Shown here in pieces: positions 55,076 to 64,000 of a stretch of DNA of 64,000 nt (within the stretch, counting starts at the first letter, position 1; every line of letters begins with the position of its first letter). The stretch covers positions 62,001 through 126,000 of the forward strand of contig CAVWPR010000024.1 of the NCBI GenBank assembly GCA_963756815.1. Reading direction: 5' to 3'. Source of the DNA: JAENVU01 sp963756815 (GTDB taxonomy: Bacteria > Actinomycetota > Acidimicrobiia > IMCC26256 > JAENVU01). A program made the translations under genes and the position numbers. Under the pieces are notes generated by a model, which was not told the origin of the DNA, ran no database searches, and saw nothing but the letters and a program-made list of their open reading frames with translations.

Positions 55076-56218
55076 GTGGCCCGAATCCCGAGCTCCGGAG
55101 GCGCTCCGCTGCTCGGCGCGGTGCTCGGAGTCGCCACCACCGTCGGGGTCGGGCTGACGCTGCTGCCGGTGCGTGACCAGCTCACGTCGGCCACGGTCGC
55201 GCTCGTCCTCGTGGTGGTCGTCGTCGGTGCGGCGATCGTGGGCGGCTCGGTCGCCGCGATCGTCACCGCGGTCGCGGCGGCGGCCACGCTCAACGTTGCG
55301 TTCATCCGTCCGTACGGTGGCTTCGGGATCGCGAGCGTCGACGACGGTACCGAGCTCGTGGCCTTCGTCATCGTGGCGCTGCTCGTCGGTCAGCTCGTCA
55401 CGCGCCTGGTGCGCCGGCGCACGGAGGTCAGGGAGGTGTCGGAACAGGTGCGGGCGCTCGACCAGCGCGTCGCGCAGCTCCACGACGAACACAGTCATCT
55501 CGCGCGGCGCGCGACTCGGGCCGAGGAGCTCGAGGCCGTCGACCGCCAACGCAGCGCGCTCCTGCGCTCCGTCTCCCACGACCTGCGCACGCCGCTCGCC
55601 TCCATCCGCGCGGTGGCCACCGACCTGCGCGACGGCGTGGTGTACGACGACGACACCCGCGTCGAGCTGCTCACCACGGTGTGTGACGAGGTCGACCGCC
55701 TCGACCGGTTCGTGGCCAACCTGCTCAGCCTCAGCCGGATCGAGGCGGGCGCGTTCGCGCCGGAGCGGCAGGCGGTCGACGTGGTGGAGCTGGTGACCGA
55801 ACGCATCCGCAGCCTCGGCCCGCTCCTGCGCGACGTGACCATTCGCACCGACCTCCCCGACGACCTCCCGCTCGCGGATGCCGACTACGGCCAGCTCGAG
55901 CAGGTGATGACGAACCTGCTCGCCAACGCGGCCCGGCACGCGCCGCGCCGGAGCGACGTCTGGATCGCCGCCGAGCGCGAAGGCAACGAGGTACGCATCG
56001 AGATCTCGGACCAGGGCCGCGGCATCGCGCCGGCCGACGCGGAGCGACTGTTCGAGCCGTTCGTCCGCGGCCAGGACTCCCGCGGCTCCGGGATCGGCCT
56101 CGCCATCTGTCGCTCGATCGTCGAGGCCCACGGTGGCACGATCGGCGTGCGGCGTACCTTCGGCGGCGGCGCCACGTTCTCCTTCACCGTCCCCGTCCAC
56201 GCGAGCGAACGCGCATGA
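55076..56218 (+). CDS. KdpD-like sensor histidine kinase (DUF4118 + HisKA + HATPase)
   Basis: GTG 55076 gives 380 residues. Four hydrophobic segments in the DUF4118 arrangement of KdpD (VALVLVVVVVGAAIVGG, AAATLNVAFIRPYGGF) come first. The kinase core then has the phospho-His in LLRSVSHDLRTPLASIRAVA, the N-box TNLLANAARHAPRR, SDQGRGI, and GSGIGLAICRSIVEAHGG. The large N-terminal Kdp sensor and USP domains of full KdpD are missing. Its stop overlaps the next gene (ATGA). No kdpFABC is present here. Confidence 0.9.
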   Translation: MARIPSSGGAPLLGAVLGVATTVGVGLTLLPVRDQLTSATVALVLVVVVVGAAIVGGSVAAIVTAVAAAATLNVAFIRPYGGFGIASVDDGTELVAFVIVALLVGQLVTRLVRRRTEVREVSEQVRALDQRVAQLHDEHSHLARRATRAEELEAVDRQRSALLRSVSHDLRTPLASIRAVATDLRDGVVYDDDTRVELLTTVCDEVDRLDRFVANLLSLSRIEAGAFAPERQAVDVVELVTERIRSLGPLLRDVTIRTDLPDDLPLADADYGQLEQVMTNLLANAARHAPRRSDVWIAAEREGNEVRIEISDQGRGIAPADAERLFEPFVRGQDSRGSGIGLAICRSIVEAHGGTIGVRRTFGGGATFSFTVPVHASERA

Positions 56219-56910
56219 CCACAATCCTCGTCATCGATGACGAACCCGCGATCCTGCGCACGCTGCGCGCCGGCCTCACCGCGCGCGGCTACGACGTCCT
56301 GCTCGCGCAGTCGGGACGCGAGGGTCTCAACGTCCTCACCACGCGCCAACCCGACGCCGTCGTCCTCGACCTCGGCCTCGGCGACCTCGACGGCGTCGAC
56401 CTCTGCCGCACCGTTCGGGAGTGGTCGGACGTCCCGATCATCGTCCTCTCGGCCGAGGACTCCGAGCACCGGAAGGTCGTCGCCCTCGACGAGGGCGCCG
56501 ACGACTACGTGACCAAGCCGTTCTCGATGCCGGAGCTGCTCGCGCGCGTGCGCGTCGCGCTGCGCCGCCCGCGTGCCGACACCCGGGCCGAGAGCCCCGT
56601 GCTCGTGTGCGGCGAGCTCAGCGTCGACGTCTCGGCCCACGACGCGACCTTCGCCGGTCGCCACCTCGAGCTCACGCCCAAGGAGTTCGGCATGCTCGCG
56701 GCGCTGGCCCGTCACCCCGGCCGGATCCTCACGCACCGGGCCCTGCTGCACGAAGTGTGGGGCCCGGGCTACGACACCGAGACGCACTACCTGCGCGTCT
56801 ACGCGAGCCAGCTGCGCAAGAAGCTCGGACCCGCCGGCGCGCCCATGCTCGTCGCCGAGCCGGGCATCGGGTATCGCCTGGTCGACCCCGCCGCCCGGGA
56901 CGGAGACTGA
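56215..56910 (+). CDS. KdpE-like OmpR-family response regulator
   Basis: The 231-residue protein has a complete receiver (VIDDEPAILRTLRAGLTARG, phospho-Asp in VVLDLGLGDLDG, Lys in YVTKPFSM). The winged-helix domain follows (LELTPKEFGMLAALARHPGR, YLRVYASQLRKKLG). The sequence fits KdpE. It is coupled to the kinase and probably regulates both itself and the divergent KimA-like gene through the direct repeats at 55021-55066. Confidence 0.92.
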   Translation: MTTILVIDDEPAILRTLRAGLTARGYDVLLAQSGREGLNVLTTRQPDAVVLDLGLGDLDGVDLCRTVREWSDVPIIVLSAEDSEHRKVVALDEGADDYVTKPFSMPELLARVRVALRRPRADTRAESPVLVCGELSVDVSAHDATFAGRHLELTPKEFGMLAALARHPGRILTHRALLHEVWGPGYDTETHYLRVYASQLRKKLGPAGAPMLVAEPGIGYRLVDPAARDGD

Positions 56911-56923
56911 GCCGGCGTTCGCC

Positions 56924-57730
56924 TCAGCGGCCGCGGAACTCGGGGGGCCGCTTGTCGCGGAAGGCGGCCAGGCCCTCGCGGAAGTCCTCGCTGCGCGACG
57001 ACAGCTCCAGCGCGAACGCCTCGTCGGCCAGGTGCTCGCTCAGCGTGACGGCCCGGCCGCGGTGCAGCAGCCATTTGGTGAGGCCGAGCGCGACCGTCGG
57101 ACCGCTCGCCAGCTGCTCGACGAGCATGTCGACCTCACCGCCGAGGGCTCGGTCGGGGACCGAACGGTGGATGGCGCCCCAGTCCGCCGCCTCGTCCCCG
57201 CTGACCGTCCGACCGAGCAGGAGGATCTCGCGCGCCCGGACGTCGCCGACGCGCCGAGGCAGCAGCCAGGTCGCGCCACTGTCGGGGGTGAAGCCGCGCT
57301 GCCCGAACGGCTCCCAGAAGCGCGCGTCCTTGGCCGCGAGGCAGAAGTCCGCGGCCAGCGCGAGCTGGAAGCCGAGCCCGGCCGCCCATCCCCGCACCGC
57401 GCACACGACCGGCACCTGCGTCTCGAGGAGCGCCGGGATCAGGCGGTGCGCCTGCGTGGGCAGGCGCCGCTGGATGCTCCCGGCGCGCGGTCGGTCACCG
57501 CCGGGCGCGTTCCGGGCGACGATGTCGGCGCCGGCGCAGAAGTGCTCGCCTGCGCCCCGAAGCACGATCACGCGCACCGCCTCGTCGATGCCGGCGGCGG
57601 TCACGGCGTCGACGAGACCGGTCATCATCTGGTCGTCGATCGCGTTCCGGCGGTCGGGTCGGTCCAACGTCAACGTCAGGACGCCGCCGGCGTGCTCGAT
57701 CCCGAGTCCGGGAACCGACGCCGGGATCAC
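56924..57730 (-). CDS. enoyl-CoA hydratase/isomerase family protein
   Basis: GTG 57730 gives 268 residues. Crotonase-fold signatures are LTLDRPDRRNAIDDQM, GAGEHFCAGADI for the CoA/oxyanion site, CAVRGWAAGLGFQLALAADF and RRVGDVRAREILLLGRTVSG. A catalytic acid at the usual Glu position is not obvious (FTPDSGATWLLPR has Asp), so exact chemistry is open. The GTGA overlap couples it to the MaoC-type gene upstream. Confidence 0.85.
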   Translation of the reverse strand: MIPASVPGLGIEHAGGVLTLTLDRPDRRNAIDDQMMTGLVDAVTAAGIDEAVRVIVLRGAGEHFCAGADIVARNAPGGDRPRAGSIQRRLPTQAHRLIPALLETQVPVVCAVRGWAAGLGFQLALAADFCLAAKDARFWEPFGQRGFTPDSGATWLLPRRVGDVRAREILLLGRTVSGDEAADWGAIHRSVPDRALGGEVDMLVEQLASGPTVALGLTKWLLHRGRAVTLSEHLADEAFALELSSRSEDFREGLAAFRDKRPPEFRGR

Positions 57731-59007
57731 GATGCGACCTCCGCCGTGCCGAAGCGCGCGGTGAGCGCCTCGAGCAGACCCGCGCACGTCGACGCGCCGC
57801 CGGGCGGCTCCGGGAGGCGGACCGGGCCGTGCTCGCGGCTCGGCAGCAGGACCGTCGCGTGGCCGGGTGTGGTGGTCTCCCCGCGCTGGTTCTCGCCCCA
57901 GACGTCGAGGTCCACGGCGGGCCGGTCGCCGTCGACGAGGTGGCGGCGGGTCACGCGACCTCGCATCCAGTGCGTGTCGCCGACGTAGTTGAACCGGCGG
58001 AACTCACAGTCGAGCTTCCAGAGCCACGCATCGTCACCCATCCAGTCGGTGCAGAGGTGCACGAGCCACGTCTCGCGCATCCTCCCGTAGTCGTACGTCT
58101 GCGGGTTGCCGGCCCGCCGCGCCCATTCCACGTCCCAGTGCACACGTTGCTGCACGTCGGGGATGTTCAGGTCGTCGGGCCGGAAGAACCGTGGAACCTT
58201 CTGGCGCTGTTGGTAGCCGAGCCGTAACGCCTTCACGCCGTAGAGGCCCATGCCCATGCCGGTGTGCCAGCAGATCATGTCGGTGACCCGCAGCGGACCC
58301 TTCACGATCGGCCCGATCTCGTCACCCACCGCGACGTCCTCCCACCAGCGCGGCTCGCCGCCGCGCCGCTGCGCGACCTCGCGGGCGTACGCATCGTCGA
58401 TGCGGGCGATCTCGTCGTCGCTGTACGGCCGGATCTCGATCTCGTCGTACTTGCGCTTCTCGCCCGTCGACCGCCGCTCGGTGCGGATCATGAGGCGGTA
58501 CTGCATGTTCAACGCGACGTCGGGGTTCCGTGCCGCGAACACCTCGGCGGTCCACTCGTGCACGGCTCGCTTCGCGAACTCACTCCGCTTGTCGTGGACA
58601 CCGACGAGCGCGTTCCGGCGGCCGACGTCCATACCGGGCCGGAGCGGCGCCCACCACTCGCGGAAGCTGCCGGAGAAGAAGGCGTGCGCGCCTCCGAGCG
58701 GGTCGCCCTTCAACCGCGCGCGGCTGTCGGGATCGAGAGTGGCGACCTCGTTGACGCCGATGAGCGTGTCGCCCCCGTTGAGCGGCGGCGGCGCGATGGG
58801 TCCGCCCCACACGCTGGCGCGGGCATGGTCCGGATCGCACCAGAGCGGGTTGTCGTCGCCGTAGGACTCGGCGACGTGGCGGAACGCGTCCTCGTTCGGG
58901 GTGCGGTAGTGCGGCGGTTGAGGGTGAGGCTGCGCGACGCCGATGCGCGCTCGCAGTCGCGCCACGCCCTCGTCCGTGATCACACCCGTCCCGGCACCGT
59001 CCCCCAC
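57727..59007 (-). CDS. FAS1-like/MaoC double dehydratase-type protein
   Basis: The 426-residue protein has an N-terminal FAS1-like dehydratase domain (FRHVAESYGDDNPLWCDPDH, SVWGGPIAPPP) and a C-terminal MaoC-like half (VTDMICWHTGMGMGLYGVKA, NYVGDTHWMRGRVTRR). Such proteins hydrate unsaturated acyl-CoAs, often in sterol or odd side-chain degradation. It is coupled to the crotonase gene and divergent from a P450, which suggests one degradative pathway. Confidence 0.8.
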   Translation of the reverse strand: MGDGAGTGVITDEGVARLRARIGVAQPHPQPPHYRTPNEDAFRHVAESYGDDNPLWCDPDHARASVWGGPIAPPPLNGGDTLIGVNEVATLDPDSRARLKGDPLGGAHAFFSGSFREWWAPLRPGMDVGRRNALVGVHDKRSEFAKRAVHEWTAEVFAARNPDVALNMQYRLMIRTERRSTGEKRKYDEIEIRPYSDDEIARIDDAYAREVAQRRGGEPRWWEDVAVGDEIGPIVKGPLRVTDMICWHTGMGMGLYGVKALRLGYQQRQKVPRFFRPDDLNIPDVQQRVHWDVEWARRAGNPQTYDYGRMRETWLVHLCTDWMGDDAWLWKLDCEFRRFNYVGDTHWMRGRVTRRHLVDGDRPAVDLDVWGENQRGETTTPGHATVLLPSREHGPVRLPEPPGGASTCAGLLEALTARFGTAEVAS

Positions 59008-59063
59008 GGCCCGACAACCTATATTGCGCCGATTCTCCGTCCTCCCGGGAGCGCACGATCGTC

Positions 59064-60269
59064 ATGAGCGAGGAACGTCCACCGCAGGACTCGATCGTCA
59101 GCGGCGCCTTCTGGGGCCGCAACCCGCACGGCGAGCTGCGCTGGCTCCGCGAGCACGACCCGGTGCACTGGGACGCCGAGGGCGGTGTCTGGGGCATCAC
59201 CAAGTACGACCACATCAAGGAGATCGAGTCCGACCCGGCCACGTTCTCCAACGCGGGCGGCATCCGACCCGACACCGGGCCGATCCCGATGATGATCGAC
59301 ATGGACGACCCGGAGCACCGCAACCGGCGCAAGCTCGTGTCCAAGGCGTTCACCCCGAACCGCGTCCGCGAGCAGGAGCCGCACATCCACCGGGTCGTGC
59401 ACGCGCTCGTCGACGAGGTGTGCGAGCGCGGTGAGTGCGACTTCATCTGGGACATCGCCGCATGGGTGCCGCTCATCATGATCGGCGACGCGCTCGGTGT
59501 GGAGCCCGAGGACCGCGACACCCTGCTGCGGTGGTCGGACGACCTCCTGCGCGGCCTCGGCACCGACGACCTGGACCTGCTGAACAAGACGATGGAGGCG
59601 TTCGCGGGCTACAACGAGTACTCCGCCCGCGTCATCGAGGATCGTCGGGCGTGTCCGCGCGACGACGTCATGAGCATCCTCGTGCACGCCGAGGTCGACG
59701 GCGACCGGCTCGACGACCACTCGATCCTCCACGAGTCGCTGCTGATCCTCATCGGCGGCGACGAGACGACCCGGCACGTCATGTCCGGCGGGATGTACCA
59801 GCTGCTCGTGGAGCCCGACCGGTGGCAGCGACTCCAGGCGGATCGCGGCCTGATCGTGCCGGCGGTGGAGGAGATGCTCCGCTGGGTCAGCCCGATCAAG
59901 AACATGGCGCGCACCGCCACCCGCACCGTCGAGTACCGGGGCAAGACCATCGAGGAGGGTCAGAAGCTCCTCATGCTCTACCCGTCGGGCAACCGTGACG
60001 CCGACCGTTTCCCCGACCCCGACACGTTCGACATGGAGCGGTCGCCCAACGACCACGTGGCGTTCGGCTTCGGCACCCACTTCTGCCTGGGCAGCTCGCT
60101 CGCCCGGCTCGAGCTCCGAGCGCTCTTCGAGGTGCTCGCCGAGCGGTTGCCCGACCTGCGGCTCGCGTCGCCCGAGGAGCCCACCCATCGCGCCGCGAAC
60201 TTCGTGAGCGGCTACGAGGCCATGCCGGTGACGTTCACGCCGACGGCCCGGCGCGACCCCGTGTCCTAG
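59064..60269 (+). CDS. cytochrome P450 (second of two)
   Basis: The 401-residue bacterial P450 has the I-helix LLILIGGDETTRHVMSGG, ExxR in EEMLRWVSP and the haem loop FGFGTHFCLGSSLARLEL with the cysteine. The sequence RKLVSKAFTPNRV and the ending fit the CYP125/CYP142 type of steroid or lipid hydroxylases only loosely. It is divergent from the MaoC-crotonase pair (56 bp). Its stop overlaps that of the phosphotransferase gene on the other strand. Confidence 0.92.
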   Translation: MSEERPPQDSIVSGAFWGRNPHGELRWLREHDPVHWDAEGGVWGITKYDHIKEIESDPATFSNAGGIRPDTGPIPMMIDMDDPEHRNRRKLVSKAFTPNRVREQEPHIHRVVHALVDEVCERGECDFIWDIAAWVPLIMIGDALGVEPEDRDTLLRWSDDLLRGLGTDDLDLLNKTMEAFAGYNEYSARVIEDRRACPRDDVMSILVHAEVDGDRLDDHSILHESLLILIGGDETTRHVMSGGMYQLLVEPDRWQRLQADRGLIVPAVEEMLRWVSPIKNMARTATRTVEYRGKTIEEGQKLLMLYPSGNRDADRFPDPDTFDMERSPNDHVAFGFGTHFCLGSSLARLELRALFEVLAERLPDLRLASPEEPTHRAANFVSGYEAMPVTFTPTARRDPVS

Positions 60270-61088
60270 GCATCGAGGAGCCAGCGCACCACCTGCTGGT
60301 GTCGCTCGACGATCTCGGCATCGGCACCGGCCGCCCACGCCATCGTCTGGCCGATCGTCCAGCCGCGCGCCCGCTCGCGGTCGAGCGCGAGCTCCGCACA
60401 GAGGCGGTCGAGCCGGCCGACGACCGCGGCACGTGAGTGTCCGAGCTCCACGCTGCGCACGATCGGCGCGACCGAGAACGCGCGCTCGCCGACGAGCGGC
60501 TTGGGGTCGATGGCCAGCCACGGCTCGCGACGAGCCGACAGCACGTTGCCGCCGTGCAGGTCCTGGTGCAGCAGCACCGACTCGGTGACCGTCGGGCCGA
60601 GGGTCGCGAGGCACGGCGCGCGCCGCGTCGACCAGGCCCGGGTCGAGCGCCGCCACGCGGTCCGGCTCGCCGAGGTGACGCACCCATCGGGCCGCCTCGG
60701 ACCGCAACGTGTCGAACGGCGCGGTGGCCGGAACCCAGAGGTGCGCCAGCAGACCGATGAGGATCGCGAGCGCGTCGTCCGGCGGGACCGTCGCGAGCGA
60801 TGCACCCGGCTCCGCGCGTTCGAGCAGCAGCGCGTGCAGGTCCGGTGCGGTGTCGAGGAGGCGGACGGCACCGGCGCCGTCCCACCGGCGCAGCGCCTCG
60901 GCCTCGTGCTCGGCCTCCCGATGGGGGAACTGGACCTTGAGCACGACGTCCGCACCCTCCGGCGTCCGGGCCGGGGCCGCGAACGACACGTGCGGGCCCG
61001 GGTACGGAGGACCGAGCGCGAGCGACCATCGCCGCGCCGCGTCCGCGACGATCCGATCCCGGTGGGCGCGCCACTCGGCGAGGGTCAC
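60266..61088 (-). CDS. aminoglycoside/hydroxyurea-type phosphotransferase (frame break near 60614)
   Basis: GTG 61088 begins VTLAEWRAHRDRIVADAARR and includes ADVVLKVQFPHREAEHEAEA with the ATP-binding lysine. After LVDAARA the family sequence changes frame to CLATLGPTVTESVLLHQDLH, where HQDLHGGNVL is the catalytic loop and AIDPKPLVGERAF carries the metal Asp. This is the streptomycin 6-kinase-like family, about 273 residues. Presence does not prove drug resistance. It overlaps the P-loop kinase gene by 4 bp. Confidence 0.8.
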
Positions 61089-61773
61089 GTCAGCCGACGG
61101 AGCGCCGCCTCGACGGCGTCGACCGCGCCCGCTCCGGATCCGTCGACCCGGACGAGCGCGGGCCGGCCGGTTCCGGGGGCGTCGGCCCACTGCGAGCACA
61201 GGGCATCCAGGAGCGCGCCCCGCGCCGCAGCTCGTCCTCCCGCGCCCGGCCGGTGACGGACTCCAACCGGCTCTGGCGCGCCTGGCGGCGGTCGAGGCGC
61301 GCCACCAGCACGTCGACCGGGGCGTCGACCCTGACCACCAGATCCGCGCGGGGAGCCGGGTCGGAGGCGGCCCACTCGAGCACCCGGACGTCGTCGGCGC
61401 GCAGCGCCGCCGACCACCACTCCTGCACGGGTCCCTGGTCGAGCACGTGGACCCCGGCGTGACCGCGCGACCGGCGGACCGAGTCGCGCACGACGAGCAG
61501 GTTGGCCGGGCGCGCGATGCGATCGCGGGCATCGGCCTGATCGCTGCGCAATCCGAGGTTGGTGGCGAGCTGAAGGTCCTCGCGTCGAGCCAGGCCCCTC
61601 ACGAGGACGGCGGTCTTGCGGCGGATGCGCGTCGCGCGTGGCGCGTTCGGGCCGATCGGCGCCATGACGTCGGTGGTCGGCACGCCCTGCAGCCGGAGCG
61701 ACGCGACGAGCGCACGCGCGATCGTCGACTTTCCTGCCCCGGGCAGGCCGCAGAACTCGACGACGGTTCCCAC
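61085..61773 (-). CDS. P-loop kinase-like protein (frame break near 61218)
   Basis: GTG 61773 begins VGTVVEFCGLPGAGKSTIAR, with Walker A GLPGAGKST. VLDQGPVQEWWSAA and DLVVRVDAPVDVLVARLDRR fit an adenylylsulfate- or thymidylate-kinase-like fold. After DELRRGA the end LLDALCSQWADAPGTGRPAL and AVEAALRRLT lies in another frame. About 230 residues. It lies between the phosphotransferase and the thymidylate-kinase fusion. Substrate unknown. Confidence 0.72.
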
Positions 61774-61777
61774 GCCG

Positions 61778-63236
61778 CTACAGGCGGGACCAGATCGCGC
61801 GGAGGATCGCGGTGAGCACCTTGTCCGGAGGCTCGGTGGCATCGATGTCGACGGCACCGAACAGCGACCCGTCGAACGTGAGCGCGCGGACCAGCCCGAT
61901 GCGGTGTTCGAGGTAGTCGCGACCGTCCTCGGGGCGCCGCGCCGCCGCGGTGTCCACGTCGACGTCGAGCCGGATGACCAGGTCCGGGGGGAAGCGCCGC
62001 GCCAGCTCGTACGGACGCAGCTCGTAGGCCGCCAGCCGACGCTGCCAGGCGGCGCCGTCGGCCCAGTGGGTCAGGCGGGGGCCGTCGAGCTCACCGGCGA
62101 ACTGCATCTGGGGCCACCGGTCGCAGATCACCACCATCCCGCGCGTCCGCGCCCTCATCACCTGGCGCAGCTTGCGGTTCTTCTCCGCCGCGAGCGTGAC
62201 CGCCCACAGCGCCTTCGCCGCCGACATCGCGCCCGGGTGCGACGCGCCGACCTCGGCCTTCTTGGCGATGGTCCCCTTGTTGCGCGACGGCCCGAAGGCG
62301 ACGTCACGGACGACCTTCATCGGCTTGCGCAGCAGGCTCGACGAGCCGTCGCCCGAACCGAGGTACATCGGGAAGACGTCGAGCTTCGGCGCCAGGAAGG
62401 CGCGGGTCTCGCCCACCATCGTCGACTTCCCGGAGCCGTCGCAGCCGACGAACGCGATCAGCAGCCCGCCTCCGGTGCCGCCGCGGCCCTTGAGCACCGG
62501 ACGCGGGGCGACCTTGCGCGAGATCCCGCGCATCGCCCACGCCGCCTCGCGGTTCATCCGCCGCGTGAAGGCCGCCGGCCCACGCGAGCTCGCCTGGCTG
62601 CTCAGCTCCCGCAGCACCACGCGTCGCAGCCGGTGCAGCGCCGCCGTCGACGGACCGTGGTCCAGGACGTCGGCCACCGCCGGGACCGCGCGATCCCCGA
62701 GGAGCACGCGGGTCATGGCGATCACGTCGTCGCGATCGGTGCGCGCCATCAGGAACGCGAGCTCCGGCCTCGGGACCGCTCGAGCCGCGTACGACGTCGC
62801 GGCCGCGCAGCTTCAGCGCGTACCGCGTGAGGAGGAGCACGACCTCGACCGCCGGTGCGGTGACCCACACGCCCGTCTCGTCGCGGACACGCGTCTCGAG
62901 GACGGTCCGCTCCCACGGCAGGCGGAACCGCTTGTTGTGTCGCTCGCCGCCCGGGATCCGGTAGTGGACGTGGAAGTGCACCATGCGCCCGGACTCGTCG
63001 TCGACGCCCAGGAAGTCCTCGAGCCCGATGTCGTTGCGTGCGTTGGCGACCCGCCCCCGCCGGCAGGCGAGCTCGGCGAAGACCGCGTACACGTCGTCGA
63101 TGCCGGCCGGGTCCACGAGGATGTCGAGATCGGTGTCGGCGCTCAGCGCGGCGGCGAGATGGTCGTTGCTCTTCCAGTGGCAGTACGCGACGCCGCGGTC
63201 GTCGAGCCGGCGCAGGACCTCCATGACGAGGCTCAC
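61778..63236 (-). CDS. nucleotidyltransferase / thymidylate-kinase-like fusion (frame break near 62793)
   Basis: The N-terminal domain (VAYCHWKSNDHLAAALSADT, with DTDLDILVDP as the metal DxD) is a nucleotidyltransferase fold. After TRYALKLRGRDV the frame changes to AARAVPRPELAFLMARTDRD. The C-terminal domain is thymidylate-kinase-like (LLIAFVGCDGSGKSTMVGET, VVICDRWPQMQFAGELDGPR). The total is about 486 residues. Such fusions are common in exopolysaccharide loci, where the 'kinase' probably acts on a sugar or lipid rather than dTMP. Confidence 0.78.
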
Positions 63237-64000
63237 GCGGTCACCTCCAGCGAGATGGGAGCGGGTGGGAACTCGTCGTCGTCGCTCGCCCGGGACTTGA
63301 TCACTTCCACGATCCAGTCACCGTCGTCGCCGAGGGTCAGCCCGGGGGCGAGACGCCACGCCAGCAGCAGCGCGATCGTCGCCGCGAGCAGCGTCGCGAG
63401 GATCGTGACGATGTCGCTCGCGCCCGCCGACCGCATCCCGAACACCACGGGCACGCTCGGAACCGCGACGACGAGTCCGAGCCACAGGCCGCGGGTCTGG
63501 CGGACCGCGAAGTGCAACCAGCCGATCGGTGCGGTCCGGATGCTGAGGTCGGCCATGAGCAGGTAGTTCAGGAAGATGGCGACGCTGACCCCGACCGCGA
63601 CCCACACCAGACCGAACGCGGTGCCGATGAGCGCGCCGACGATCACCGCGCCCGCGTAGACGGCCTGGCGCCAGGCGCGGCGGTAGACGGTGCCCATCGC
63701 GCGGGCGAGCGAGTCGCTGATCTTGTAGCTCGTGCGGAAGATGAGCCCGGCGGCGAAGATCTGGAACGGCACGATGGCGTCGTCCCACTTCTTGCCGCCT
63801 CCGAGCAGCACGTGGATCACCTCGGGGCCGAGCAGGACGACGACGATCGACGCCGGGACGGTGATCATCGCAACGAGCGCGATGCCGCGCAGGTACGCGT
63901 TGGCGACGCGTTCCTTGTTCTCCTGGAACCGGGAGAGCACCGGGAAGATCACGCGGTCCATCACCTGACCGAGGAGCTGGGCGGGGACGGCCGCGAGCTG
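63233..64000 (-). CDS. oligosaccharide flippase (Wzx/MOP family), N-terminus beyond the window
   Basis: The last about 255 residues of a polytopic protein are seen; the frame runs off the window end. QLLGQVMDRVIFPVLSRFQE and IALVAMITVPASIVVVLLGP are typical of polysaccharide-type flippases that move lipid-linked sugars. Several more helices follow, then a charged tail DDDEFPPAPISLEV. Its stop overlaps the start of the fusion gene, so this is one transcript. Confidence 0.82.
   Translation of the reverse strand, partial: QLAAVPAQLLGQVMDRVIFPVLSRFQENKERVANAYLRGIALVAMITVPASIVVVLLGPEVIHVLLGGGKKWDDAIVPFQIFAAGLIFRTSYKISDSLARAMGTVYRRAWRQAVYAGAVIVGALIGTAFGLVWVAVGVSVAIFLNYLLMADLSIRTAPIGWLHFAVRQTRGLWLGLVVAVPSVPVVFGMRSAGASDIVTILATLLAATIALLLAWRLAPGLTLGDDGDWIVEVIKSRASDDDEFPPAPISLEVTA

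Noticed and set aside
60266..61088. Antibiotic-resistance determinant
   Set aside because: The fold is shared by many small-molecule kinases, there are no mobile-element signs, and the context is glycan export.

Overview
The window is about 70% G+C, densely coded and rich in GTG starts, ATGA/GTGA overlaps and actinobacterial genes. mshA is followed by a YbjN-like gene, the haem genes are clustered behind rex, and there are an RskA-type anti-sigma factor, an RsiG-like protein and two cytochromes P450. The best guess is a member of the Actinobacteria, probably of the class Acidimicrobiia. That placement is an inference, because no rRNA gene is present. One intact tRNA gene is seen (tRNA-Lys, UUU). 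There is no phage, insertion sequence or CRISPR array.

Layout. 1-8.3 kb: the tail of a membrane protein, a lipoprotein, then a long minus-strand operon rex-sirC-hemA-hemC-cobA/hemD-hemB-hemL (tetrapyrrole synthesis) with a Rex-type operator ahead of rex. 8.4-16.5 kb: a 7-TM protein, an acyl-CoA synthetase, a secreted CAP protein, an ECF sigma/RskA anti-sigma pair, a SAM hydrolase, proC, YbjN and mshA. 16.6-22.6 kb: an XRE regulator, an RsiG-like c-di-GMP anti-sigma protein, superoxide dismutase, a DUF1295 membrane enzyme, MoaD, MaoC, LON-domain and SirB1 proteins and a Fur-family regulator preceded by a structured repeat. 22.6-30.3 kb: metals (YcnI, CopC-CopD, a zf-HC2/ECF pair, and ZnuA diverging from ZnuCB behind Zur-like boxes). 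30.3-34 kb: three SDR enzymes, a TIM-barrel enzyme and a thioesterase. 34-43.8 kb: a polyamine/propionate block (mmsA, potABCD, aminobutyraldehyde dehydrogenase, class-III aminotransferase) and a DUF4037 protein. 43.9-50.5 kb: bioA-bioF-bioD, an Lrp regulator with an omega-aminotransferase and alanine dehydrogenase, and csrA. 50.5-60.3 kb: a pseudo-receiver LuxR protein, a P450, tRNA-Lys with a degenerate tandem copy, an OB-fold protein and KimA-like K+ transporter diverging from a KdpD/KdpE-like pair, enoyl-CoA hydratase, MaoC and a second P450. 60.3-64 kb: a phosphotransferase, a P-loop kinase, a nucleotidyltransferase/thymidylate-kinase fusion and a flippase fragment, which looks like the edge of a glycan locus.

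How the parts relate. The haem operon is probably redox-controlled by Rex. The polyamine genes look like uptake (PotABCD), transamination and aldehyde oxidation, and they share a 12-bp promoter motif with the Lrp-aminotransferase-Ald cluster. KimA and the KdpDE-like pair probably form a potassium module.

Caution: about 16 to 18 ordinary genes, including hemL, bioA, bioF, bioD, potB and znuB, carry single reading-frame breaks. Their family sequence continues at once in another frame, so these are most likely sequence errors. Such genes are given as one feature with the break position stated.
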